Below are positions 49,238-56,518 of a DNA stretch of 64,000 nucleotides, piece after piece. A model generated the notes under the pieces. The model was not told where the DNA came from. It did no database searches and saw only the letters and a list, made by a program, of their open reading frames with translations. Position 1 is the first letter of the stretch. Every line of letters begins with the position of its first letter. Position numbers and translations under genes: made by a program. The stretch spans positions 1,488,001-1,552,000 of the forward strand of contig CBDCTL010000024.1 of assembly GCA_965222015.1 (NCBI GenBank), written 5' to 3'. Source of the DNA: JANQPX01 sp965222015. GTDB taxonomy: Bacteria; Pseudomonadota; Alphaproteobacteria; Geminicoccales; Geminicoccaceae.

Positions 49238-49639
49238 GAGACGCTCCTTTTCTTGAAAGAAATTTTCTGTGCTTCCTTTTTACATCATGAACGCTCAACT
49301 AAGATTTAAGAATTCTGCATAATTTCATGTTCATGACGATTTTCCGGCGTTATTTATTTGGAATATTGCCTCGAATTTGATTGAAGACATTCCTCTATCG
49401 ACAGCGCCTCCACCTTCTCCCGACCGTCAACCTTTTCTTCAGATTTTTCGGCCAGGCTCACACTCCGGTCCATGCGATCCTGGGAATCCGAGCCTCGCCC
49501 CGAACGTCGTCTGCAGGTGGACGGATTCCCAGGATCGCATGGACCGGGAAATCGGATAGCACCCCGTGGTTAAGATTTGGTTGCGCGAGGTCCCGCCTAA
49601 TGCCGACGATGCCGGTGTCCTAAAACGGAACCGCAAGGA
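49238..49639. other. 402-base intergenic region carrying palindromic element copy 2
   Basis: The stretch 49240-49440 is AT-rich and includes likely promoter sequence for the small secreted gene. Bases 49465-49547 are the dispersed palindrome. No reading frame is convincing. Confidence 0.6.
49465..49547 (+). repeat. Dispersed palindromic element, copy 2
   Basis: Perfect 26-bp inverted arms, 49465-49490 (CCGGTCCATGCG onward) and 49522-49547, enclose a 31-base middle that starts AGCCTCGCCC. This is the best preserved of three copies. Bases CGACCGTCA lie 44 bases before it (49421), and the same word lies 43 bases before copy 3, so the repeat unit may extend beyond the hairpin. Confidence 0.9.
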
Positions 49640-50545
49640 TCAGGGCAGAGCCTGAATGGCCTCCAGCACCGCCCTGACCTCCGCCCTGCCGGCGTCGTTC
49701 AGGGTCGGCTGCGGGGCGAGCGGCGTCCCGACCGGGAAACCCTGAAGTTCGAGGCCGCCCTTGATGCAGGCGGCGAGCGCATATTTCGAGAAAACCTGGT
49801 TGATGCGCCAGAGTTTGCGCTGGAGCGTCATCGCGTCGTCGTACTTTGCCTGCCGGCAAAGGTCGTACAGGGCGACGCTCTGTTTCGGGATCAGGCAGGC
49901 GGGCCCCGCCATCCAGCCGACGCCGCCGATCAGCATCACCGCCGCCGGGATGTGGGCGGACGCGCTGAAGATGGAAAGCCGGCCACCGAGGCGGTTCATG
50001 ATGGTGAGGAGGCGGCCGGTATTGGTCGAGGCATCCTTCAGATAGAGCACGTTCTCGATGTCGGCGAGTCGGTCGAGTGCCGCGAGGCTGAGGTCCGAGC
50101 GCTGGAATTGCGGGTTGGTGTAGAGCACCACAGGGCAGCTCACCGCCTCGGCTATGGCCTTGAAATAGGCGACCACGCCGTCGTCCGGCACCGGGAAATA
50201 GGCTTCCAGGATCGCGAGCACGCCGGCGACCCCCATACTCTCGTAGAGGGCGGCTTGGCGCACCGCATCGACCGTGGTCGTCGCCGCGACGCCCGCCACC
50301 ACCGGCACCCGGCCGTCGGCGGCTCGCAGCGTCACCTCGACCACCTCCCTTCGCTGCTCGGGCGACAGATAGGCGAACTCGCCGGTGGAGCCGAGCGGGG
50401 TGAGGCCGTGCACGCCCGCCTCGACCAGGTGGTCGACCAGGCGGGTGAGCACCTCGTCCATGACCCGGCCATGCTCGTCGATCGGCGAGACCAGATAGGG
50501 CCAGACCCCGTGGAAGGTCCCGGCGCCGGTCGGCATGTCATTCAT
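49640..50545 (-). CDS. DapA/NanA-family (dihydrodipicolinate synthase-like) lyase
   Basis: A Schiff-base aldolase of the DHDPS/N-acetylneuraminate lyase superfamily. Seen: GLTPLGSTGEFAYL (the GSTGE region), VLYTNPQF with the catalytic Tyr and NVLYLKDASTNTG with the Schiff-base Lys, as in the superfamily, and GGVGWMAGPACLIP. At 301 residues it is normal length. It is probably not the housekeeping DapA, being in a small accessory operon with a VOC protein and a metallopeptidase. The substrate is unknown. Confidence 0.9.
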   Translation of the reverse strand: MNDMPTGAGTFHGVWPYLVSPIDEHGRVMDEVLTRLVDHLVEAGVHGLTPLGSTGEFAYLSPEQRREVVEVTLRAADGRVPVVAGVAATTTVDAVRQAALYESMGVAGVLAILEAYFPVPDDGVVAYFKAIAEAVSCPVVLYTNPQFQRSDLSLAALDRLADIENVLYLKDASTNTGRLLTIMNRLGGRLSIFSASAHIPAAVMLIGGVGWMAGPACLIPKQSVALYDLCRQAKYDDAMTLQRKLWRINQVFSKYALAACIKGGLELQGFPVGTPLAPQPTLNDAGRAEVRAVLEAIQALP

Positions 50546-50934
50546 GTCGGGTCGACCTCGTTGGCGATCTCGATCAGATTGCCGTCGGGATCGCGAAGAT
50601 AGATGGAGAGAAGGTCCGCCTTGGCGCCGCTTCGCTCGACCGGCCCTTCCTCGACCTCGAGGCCCGAGGCCTCGAGCCTGACCTTGAGCACGTCGACCGG
50701 CTCGTCGGTCAGAAAGCAGAGATCGCCGGAGCCGGGCGTCGGCGACGCCGCTTTCGGCTCGAATTCTTTCCCGGCTTCGTGAAGGTTGATCTTTTGGGAT
50801 CCATAGTGAAGCGCCACGCGCTCCAGGTTCCGGCCGAACCGCCTCGCCTCCATGCCCAGCGAACCTTCGTAGAAGCGGAGGGTCGCCTCCAGATCCCGCA
50901 CCGTCAGCACCAGATGGTCGAGTACCTTGATCAT
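50542..50934 (-). CDS. VOC-family (glyoxalase-like) protein
   Basis: A 130-residue vicinal-oxygen-chelate protein. Seen: KVLDHLVLTVRDLEATLRFY (first metal His), NLHEAGKEF, and the C-terminal YLRDPDGNLIEIANE with the metal-binding Glu. Such proteins are dioxygenases, isomerases or lyases; the reaction here is unknown. The start ATG 50934 overlaps the stop of the next upstream gene by 4 bases, and its own stop overlaps the DapA-like gene by 4 bases, so the three genes form one operon. Confidence 0.88.
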   Translation of the reverse strand: MIKVLDHLVLTVRDLEATLRFYEGSLGMEARRFGRNLERVALHYGSQKINLHEAGKEFEPKAASPTPGSGDLCFLTDEPVDVLKVRLEASGLEVEEGPVERSGAKADLLSIYLRDPDGNLIEIANEVDPT

Positions 50935-51371
50935 GTCGACGGTCCAGCGCGTCGCTGGGGGAATTCGATGCGTTCCATGTCGTCGTCCGAAAGCCCGAAA
51001 TGGTGGCCGATCTCGTGGATCAGGGTGTTCTCGACGATCGCGGCCAGGGAAAAGTCGTGCTCGCACCAATAGTCGAGCAGGGGACGGCGGTACAGGAAGA
51101 TCATGTCGGTCTGCTCGCGTGGCGCGTCGAAGCCGAGGTCGTGGCCAACCGGCACGCCGTGATAGAGGCCGAGCAGGTCGTAGGGGCTCTCCAGCTCCAT
51201 CGCCTTCTCGGTCGCCTCGTCCGGAAAGTCCTCGACTTTGATCAGGACGCCGCCGAGGTGGCGGGTGAAGGTTTCGGGAAGATCGGCCAGCACCTCCTCG
51301 CCGATGCGCCGGATGTCTTCCAGCGTGGGCGGCGGATGGTCGAAAGCCTGATAGGATGACCGCCCCTTCAT
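50931..51371 (-). CDS. Minimal zinc metallopeptidase (HExxH, DUF1025-like)
   Basis: A small protein with the zinc motif HEIGHHFGLSDDDM near the C-terminus, preceded by LPETFTRHLGGVLIKVEDFP, of the conserved compact metallopeptidase family. No signal peptide is seen. Length is 146 residues from ATG 51371; a longer frame to 51632 has no family support and crosses the divergent pterin dehydratase gene. It is first in a three-gene operon. Confidence 0.87.
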   Translation of the reverse strand: MKGRSSYQAFDHPPPTLEDIRRIGEEVLADLPETFTRHLGGVLIKVEDFPDEATEKAMELESPYDLLGLYHGVPVGHDLGFDAPREQTDMIFLYRRPLLDYWCEHDFSLAAIVENTLIHEIGHHFGLSDDDMERIEFPQRRAGPST

Positions 51372-51401
51372 GACGGATCGACCACCGGGAGCACCGACGA
51401 C

Positions 51402-51701
51402 ATGACGAGACCACCGGCCCTCAGCGACGAGGAACGAAAGGCGGCGCTCGCCACGCTCGACGGCTGGCACGAAGCCGCGGACCGCGACGCCATCTGCAGG
51501 ACGTTCACGTTCAAGAATTTCAACCAGGCCTTCGGCTTCATGACCAGATCCGCCCTCCTCGCCGAGAAAATGGACCATCACCCCGAATGGTTCAACGTCT
51601 ACAGGACCGTCGAGGTGACGCTCACCACCCATGATGCCGGCGGCGTCACCGAGCTGGACGTGAAGATGGCGAAGGCGATGGATCGCTACGCCGCCGGATG
51701 A
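51402..51701 (+). CDS. phhB: 4a-Hydroxytetrahydrobiopterin dehydratase
   Basis: Pterin-4a-carbinolamine dehydratase recycles the tetrahydropterin cofactor of aromatic amino-acid hydroxylases. Seen: FTFKNFNQAFGFMTRSALLAEKMDHHPEW with the conserved HHPEW in its middle (the quoted run is within residues 35-63), then YRTVEVTLTTHD. At 99 residues it is the usual size. No phenylalanine hydroxylase lies in the window. It is divergent from the metallopeptidase gene. Confidence 0.93.
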   Translation: MTRPPALSDEERKAALATLDGWHEAADRDAICRTFTFKNFNQAFGFMTRSALLAEKMDHHPEWFNVYRTVEVTLTTHDAGGVTELDVKMAKAMDRYAAG

Positions 51702-51705
51702 GCGC

Positions 51706-52901
51706 TCACACGCCCGCGTTCAGGAGCACGCCGCGATCGGCGAGATAACGATCGAAGAAGGGCAGCGCCGCGGCGCCGACGGCTCGTGCGTTGGCGCCGA
51801 CCGAGCCTTCGAGGATCTCCGGTGGCCGGATTCCCTGGAGGTCGAGGCGCCCATCGCGCGGCGCGTCTCAAGGACGACCGCATGGCGCACGTCACTTGGA
51901 AAGCCGCCGTCGATGATCGCGGTTGGGAAATCGATCACCGAGCAGGCGGCGACGATCGCATGGGCGAGACTCTCGCCGGTCTGCGCGACCCAGGGATCGA
52001 TCAGTCCGGCAAAGCCGCTCCAGTCCTCCGGGTCGAGCCAGAGCGGCGAGGGGTCTCTGCCGAGATCTCGAAGCTGGTTTTCGAGCACGAAGATCGAGGC
52101 CTCGTCGATGAGCTGCTGCGCCTTGCCGTGGCGGGTCGGGATCGGCATGGAGCCGAGCGCCCCTGCATTGCCGCTCTTGCCCGCATAGACCGAGCTGTTC
52201 AGCACCACGCCGCCGCCGACGAAGGAGCCGACGAACAGATAGACGAAATGGGTGTGCCCGGCACCGTCGCCGAAGATCAGCTCGGCGCCGCAGGCGGCGG
52301 TCGCGTCGTTCTGGATGAACACCGGGAGGTCGGTATGGGCGGCGATCGCCTCGGCCAGGTCGAAATCCCGCCAATGCTCCATCTTGTCCCTGGGGGCGCC
52401 CACCTCCTCCGACCAGTTCCAGAGCTCGAAGGGATAGGCGACGCCTAGGCCGGCGACCCGATTTCTTTTCGTCGCAGGCAGGCTGTCGAGCAGCTTCCGG
52501 ATGCCGCCGGCGACGAATTCGAGCAGCGGCTCGGGCATCGGGTAGGGATAGATCTCGTGGAGCTGCAGCCGGACCTCGCCGAGAAAGTCGACGAGGGCGA
52601 GATCGGCGCTGCGGCGGCCGATCTTGAGGCCGATCGCGTAGGCGCCGTCGGCGGAAAGATGCATGGGCACGGAGGGCTGACCGACCCGGCCTTTGACCGG
52701 GGTGCCCCGAACCAGCAGCCCCTCGTCTTCCAGCGCCCGCATGATCACCGAGACGGTCTGCGCCGAAAGCCCCGTGCTGCGGGCGATGTCGGCCTTGGCG
52801 AGCCCGCCCTGGCGGCGCACCAGTGACAGCACCAGGCGCTCGTTATAGGCGCGCATGCCCGCCTGATTGGATCCTCGATCGTCTTTGGCGTTCTGGTTCA
52901 A
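51706..52901 (-). CDS. ROK-family regulator of the frc operon, frameshifted near the end
   Basis: A repressor of the ROK family: an N-terminal winged helix (MRAYNERLVLSLVRRQGGL, GLSAQTVSVIMRALEDEGLL) followed by an ROK sugar-sensing domain (GLKIGRRSADLALVDFLG, NDATAACGAEL). It lies divergent from the fructose-type transporter and probably controls it, like FrcR. Within the final ~50 codons the frame is lost: after HAVVLETRRAM (near 51850) the sequence continues correctly only in another frame (GRLDLQGIRPPEILEG ... stop at 51706-51708). One base is missing around 51846-51852. Start taken as TTG 52901 after GAGG; the uncorrected frame would end at 51720. Confidence 0.8.
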
Positions 52902-53021
52902 TGGCCACCTCGGGGGACACCTCGGAGCAGCGGCGAAACCCGCCTCCTCTTTCCGGCCCGTTCGTCCAGGCCAGGCGCTGAACTCTGGACGAGCATGGAG
53001 CATGCGGCCGGAAAATAATTA

Positions 53022-53046
53022 AGTCAAATTGATTTATTTATTGACT
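53022..53046. promoter_or_regulatory. Candidate ROK operator upstream of frcB
   Basis: AGTCAA (53022-53027) and TTGACT (53041-53046) form an inverted repeat across an AT-rich 13-base centre, in the gap between the divergent ROK gene and frcB. Either arm could be a -35 box. ROK regulators bind AT-rich palindromes of this kind; binding here is inferred. Confidence 0.45.
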
Positions 53047-53158
53047 CATTCTCCCTGTCGTGAAAGGGTGTCGTCAATGGACGGTTCCGATATGATGCCG
53101 GATCGTCCAAACATCGAACCGGCGCAGAGCGCCGAAAATCAGGATGCGGGAGACTGCC

Positions 53159-54181
53159 ATGACCAAGACACTGACCGCCACCCTCCTCGGCGCAAGCGCG
53201 CTCGCCCTCATGTCGGCGGGCCCGGCGCTGGCCGAAACCAGCGCCTGCCTGATCACCAAGACCGACACCAATCCCTTCTTCGTGAAGATGAAAGAAGGTG
53301 CCGAGGCCAAGGCCGAGGAGCTCGGCGTCAGCCTGCAGAGCTTTGCCGGCAAGCTCGACGGCGATGTCGACACCCAGGTGGCCGCGGTCGAGACCTGCAT
53401 CGCGGCAGGTGCTTCCGGCATTCTGATCACGCCGACCGATTCGAAAGCGCTTGTTCCGGTCATTTCCCAGGCACGTGAAGCCGGCCTGCTGGTGATCGCC
53501 CTCGACACGCCGATGGAGCCGGCGGATGCGGCCGATGCCACCTTCGCCACCGACAATTTCAAGGCGGGCGAGCTGATCGGCCAGTGGGCCGCGGCCAAGA
53601 TGGGCGATGACGCCGCCAACGCCAAGATCGCGCTCCTCGATCTGAACCCGCAGGAGGTCTCGGTCGACTATCTGCGCGACCAGGGCTTCATGCAGGGCTT
53701 CGGCATCGACATCAAGGAGCCGACCGACATCGGCGACGAGGACGATCCGCGCATCGTCGGCCATGACGTCACCAACGGCAACGAAGAGGGCGGACGCACG
53801 GCGATGGAGAACCTGCTGCAGCAGGATCCGGAGATCAACGTCGTCTACACCATCAACGAGCCGGCGGCGGCCGGGGCCTATGAGGCCCTCAAATCCGTCG
53901 GTCTCGAGGAGCAGGCCTTGATCGTCTCGGTCGACGGCGGCTGCCCAGGCGTGCAGAACGTCGCGGACGGCGTGATCGGTGCCACCTCCATGCAGTTCCC
54001 GCTTTTGATGGCGTCGCTCGGCATCGAGGCGATTTCCCAGTATGCCGAGGACGGCAGCCTGCCCGAAAACAGCGAAGGTCTCGATTTCTATAACACCGGC
54101 GTCGAGCTGATCACCGACGAGCCGGTGGACGGCGTTCCGTCGATCACCTCGGCTGAAGGCCTGGAGAAGTGCTGGGGCTGA
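53159..54181 (+). CDS. frcB: Fructose-type ABC transporter substrate-binding protein
   Basis: The periplasmic sugar-binding protein of a CUT2-type ABC transporter, with close resemblance to FrcB of Sinorhizobium. Seen: a signal peptide ending AGPALAET, then SACLITKTDTNPFFVKMKEG, VIALDTPMEPADAADATFA, DPRIVGHDVTNGNEEGGRTA and INEPAAAGAYEALKSVG. ATG 53159 after GGGAG gives 340 residues. A strong hairpin between this gene and frcC probably keeps the binding protein in excess over the membrane components. The sugar is inferred as fructose, and ribose- or mannose-like use is possible. Confidence 0.93.
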   Translation: MTKTLTATLLGASALALMSAGPALAETSACLITKTDTNPFFVKMKEGAEAKAEELGVSLQSFAGKLDGDVDTQVAAVETCIAAGASGILITPTDSKALVPVISQAREAGLLVIALDTPMEPADAADATFATDNFKAGELIGQWAAAKMGDDAANAKIALLDLNPQEVSVDYLRDQGFMQGFGIDIKEPTDIGDEDDPRIVGHDVTNGNEEGGRTAMENLLQQDPEINVVYTINEPAAAGAYEALKSVGLEEQALIVSVDGGCPGVQNVADGVIGATSMQFPLLMASLGIEAISQYAEDGSLPENSEGLDFYNTGVELITDEPVDGVPSITSAEGLEKCWG

Positions 54182-54200
54182 GCCCTCGGCCCAGACCATC

Positions 54201-54226
54201 CGGGGGCGGCGTCCGCGCCGCCCCCG
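54201..54226 (+). terminator. Intercistronic hairpin between frcB and frcC
   Basis: A perfect 11-bp stem (CGGGGGCGGCG / CGCCGCCCCCG) with a 4-base loop lies 19 bases after the frcB stop and has no strong T-run. Such hairpins after binding-protein genes commonly stabilise or attenuate the transcript, giving more binding protein than permease. Confidence 0.7.
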
Positions 54227-54318
54227 ATCTCAAAACGAAGCCTGGCAATCGCGCCTGAGCAGGTTTGCCTGCGTTCAGAATGGTGTAGGCTGGTCTCAAA
54301 GATCGGGGAGATGATTTG

Positions 54319-55401
54319 ATGGCCGAATCGCCGACCACGTCATCCGGCAGGGATGACTACGAATCCGTTCTGAAGGACAGCGACGCCTCGGTCGCCTCGT
54401 TCGAGCGCGAGCACCATTCCACTCTCGACCGCGTACAGCATTTTCTGCACGGCAACCCGACCATGGTGCCGGTGATCGTGCTGGTGCTGAGCGTGATCGC
54501 GTTCGGCCTCGTCGCCGGTGGAAAATTCTTCAGCGCCTTCAACCTTTCCTTGATCATGCAGCAGGTGTCGATCATCGGCATCCTCGCCGCCGCCCAGAGC
54601 CTGATCATCCTGACCGCCGGCATCGACCTCTCGGTCGCGGCGATCATGGTGCTGTGCTCGGTGGTCATGGGCAAATTCGCCGTCGTCCTCGGCATCCCCG
54701 CGATCATCGCCATTCCCATCGGCTTCGCCCTCGGCACGCTCTGCGGCGTGATGAACGGCCTTTTGATCACGCGCCTGAAGCTGCCGCCCTTCATCGTCAC
54801 GCTCGGCACCTGGAGCATCTTCTTCGCCCTCAATCTCTGGTACTCGGGCGCGCAGTCGATCAGGAGCCAGGACATCGACGCCAATGCGCCGCTGCTCAAA
54901 TTCTTCGGCGAGCGCTTCGGTGTGTTCGGCGCCCAGTTCACCTATGGCTCGATCCTGATGATCCTGGTGTTCGTCGTGCTCTGGTACATGCTGAACCACA
55001 CGCCCTGGGGACGTCACGTCTACGCGATCGGGGACGACAAGGAGGCGGCGGAGCTCACCGGCATCCGTACCGACCGCACCCTGGTGTCGGTCTATGCCAT
55101 CGCCGGCCTGGTCTGCGCGATCGGCGCCTGGGCCGCGATCGGCCGGGTCGGCTCGGTCTCGCCGCAGGCGTTCTACGAAGGCAACCTGCAGTCCATCACC
55201 GCCGTCGTGATCGGCGGCATCTCGCTGTTCGGAGGCCGCGGCTCGATCATGGGGCCGCTGATCGGCGCCTTGATCGTCGGCGTGTTCGAATCAGGCCTTC
55301 GTCTCGCAGGCGTCGACGTGCTCTGGCAGGTCTTCGCCGTCGGCTGGCTGATCATCATCGCCGTCGCCATCGACCAATGGATCAGGAAGATTTCGTCATG
55401 A
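54319..55401 (+). CDS. frcC: Fructose-type ABC transporter permease
   Basis: The membrane subunit of the CUT2-type transporter. Seen: about eight to ten membrane segments, with the BPD_transp_2-type motifs GIDLSVAAIMVL and NGLLITRLKLPPFIVTLGT, a cytoplasmic loop TGIRTDRTLVSVYAIAG, and ISLFGGRGSIMGPLIGAL. Start ATG 54319 follows GGGGAGATGATT (360 residues). Its stop overlaps the frcA start by 4 bases. Confidence 0.93.
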   Translation: MAESPTTSSGRDDYESVLKDSDASVASFEREHHSTLDRVQHFLHGNPTMVPVIVLVLSVIAFGLVAGGKFFSAFNLSLIMQQVSIIGILAAAQSLIILTAGIDLSVAAIMVLCSVVMGKFAVVLGIPAIIAIPIGFALGTLCGVMNGLLITRLKLPPFIVTLGTWSIFFALNLWYSGAQSIRSQDIDANAPLLKFFGERFGVFGAQFTYGSILMILVFVVLWYMLNHTPWGRHVYAIGDDKEAAELTGIRTDRTLVSVYAIAGLVCAIGAWAAIGRVGSVSPQAFYEGNLQSITAVVIGGISLFGGRGSIMGPLIGALIVGVFESGLRLAGVDVLWQVFAVGWLIIIAVAIDQWIRKISS

Positions 55402-56195
55402 GTGCTGCCAGCACAGGGAATACTCAACCCGTTCTTTCCGGCAAGGGCCTGGTCAAGCGCTACGGCCGGGTCACCGCCCTCGATCACGCCGATTTCGAGC
55501 TGATGCCGGGGGAGATCCTCGCGGTCATCGGCGACAACGGAGCCGGCAAGTCCTCGATGATCAAGGCCGTGTCCGGGGCCGTGATCCCCGACGAAGGCGA
55601 GATCCTGCTGGACGGCGAGCCCGTCCACTTCCGCTCGCCGCTGGAGGCGCGCGAAGCCGGCATCGAGACCGTCTACCAGACGCTCGCCCTGTCGCCGGCC
55701 TTGTCGATCGCGGACAACATGTTCCTCGGCCGCGAGATCAGGCGTTCGGGTTTTCTCGGCGACTGGCTGAAGATGACCGACAAGAAGGCCATGGCGGATC
55801 GTGCTCGAAGCATGCTCTCCGAGCTCGGGCTCGCCACCATCCAGAACATCGACCAGGCGGTCGAGACGCTTTCCGGCGGCCAGCGCCAGGGTGTCGCCGT
55901 GGCGCGCGCCGCGGCCTTCGGCTCCAAGGTGGTGATCATGGACGAACCGACCGCGGCGCTGGGCGTCAAGGAAAGCCGCCGCGTGCTCGAGCTCATTCTC
56001 GACGTCAAGGCGCGCGGCCTTCCGATCGTCCTGATCTCGCACAACATGCCCCATGTCTTCGAGGTCGCCGACCGCATCCACATCCATCGCCTCGGCAAGC
56101 GGCTTTGCGTGATCGACCCCAAGGACTACAGCATGTCGGACGCGGTCGCCTTCATGACCGGCGCCAAGGCGCCGCCGGAAGAACCGCTGCACTGA
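55398..56195 (+). CDS. frcA: Fructose-type ABC transporter ATP-binding protein
   Basis: The ATPase subunit that powers the transporter. Seen: Walker A GDNGAGKSSMIKAVSG near residues 44-59, signature LSGGQRQGVAVARA and Walker B VVIMDEPTAALG, with a C-terminal HNMPHVFEVADRIHIHRLG. It has a single nucleotide-binding domain of 265 residues, unlike the fused two-domain RbsA form, as in FrcA. It starts at ATG 55398. The sugar kinase FrcK found after these genes in some rhizobia is absent here. Confidence 0.94.
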   Translation: MSAASTGNTQPVLSGKGLVKRYGRVTALDHADFELMPGEILAVIGDNGAGKSSMIKAVSGAVIPDEGEILLDGEPVHFRSPLEAREAGIETVYQTLALSPALSIADNMFLGREIRRSGFLGDWLKMTDKKAMADRARSMLSELGLATIQNIDQAVETLSGGQRQGVAVARAAAFGSKVVIMDEPTAALGVKESRRVLELILDVKARGLPIVLISHNMPHVFEVADRIHIHRLGKRLCVIDPKDYSMSDAVAFMTGAKAPPEEPLH

Positions 56196-56518
56196 GGCGG
56201 CGTGCAAGGCGGCGGGGGGCTGTCGGGCCAACCGCGAGGATCTGTCCATCGACGGAACGCCCCGTCGCTCCTCGCCAACGGACTTCCTTCCGACCGTCAG
56301 GTTTTCGTTAACCTGCCCTCGCTATGCTGCTGCGTGGTCCATGCGATCCCGGGAATCCGTGCCTCGCCCAGCCTCTTCCGGCGGGCGGGCGGATTCCCAG
56401 GATCGCATGGACCGGAATCGACTATGGTAGGGAATCGTCTAGAAAAGTTGAACACTGCTGACCGGGCGCGAGGGGAGGGCGATTGCGTCCGGCCGGCGAG
56501 GTGGACGAACGGCGGGTC
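56196..56518. other. 323-base intergenic region carrying palindromic element copy 3
   Basis: The region lies between two convergent genes. It includes a TCGTTAACC stretch (near 56305) and the dispersed palindrome. No gene or clear terminator T-run is visible. Confidence 0.55.
56334..56415 (+). repeat. Dispersed palindromic element, copy 3
   Basis: Left arm GGTCCATGCGATCCCGGGAA (from 56336, one base differing from the others) and right arm CGGATTCCCAGGATCGCATG (from 56390) enclose a 30-base middle reading TGCCTCGCCC...CCGGCGGGCGG, in the same orientation as copy 2 and inverted to copy 1. CGACCGTCA precedes it by 43 bases, as in copy 2. Confidence 0.88.
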
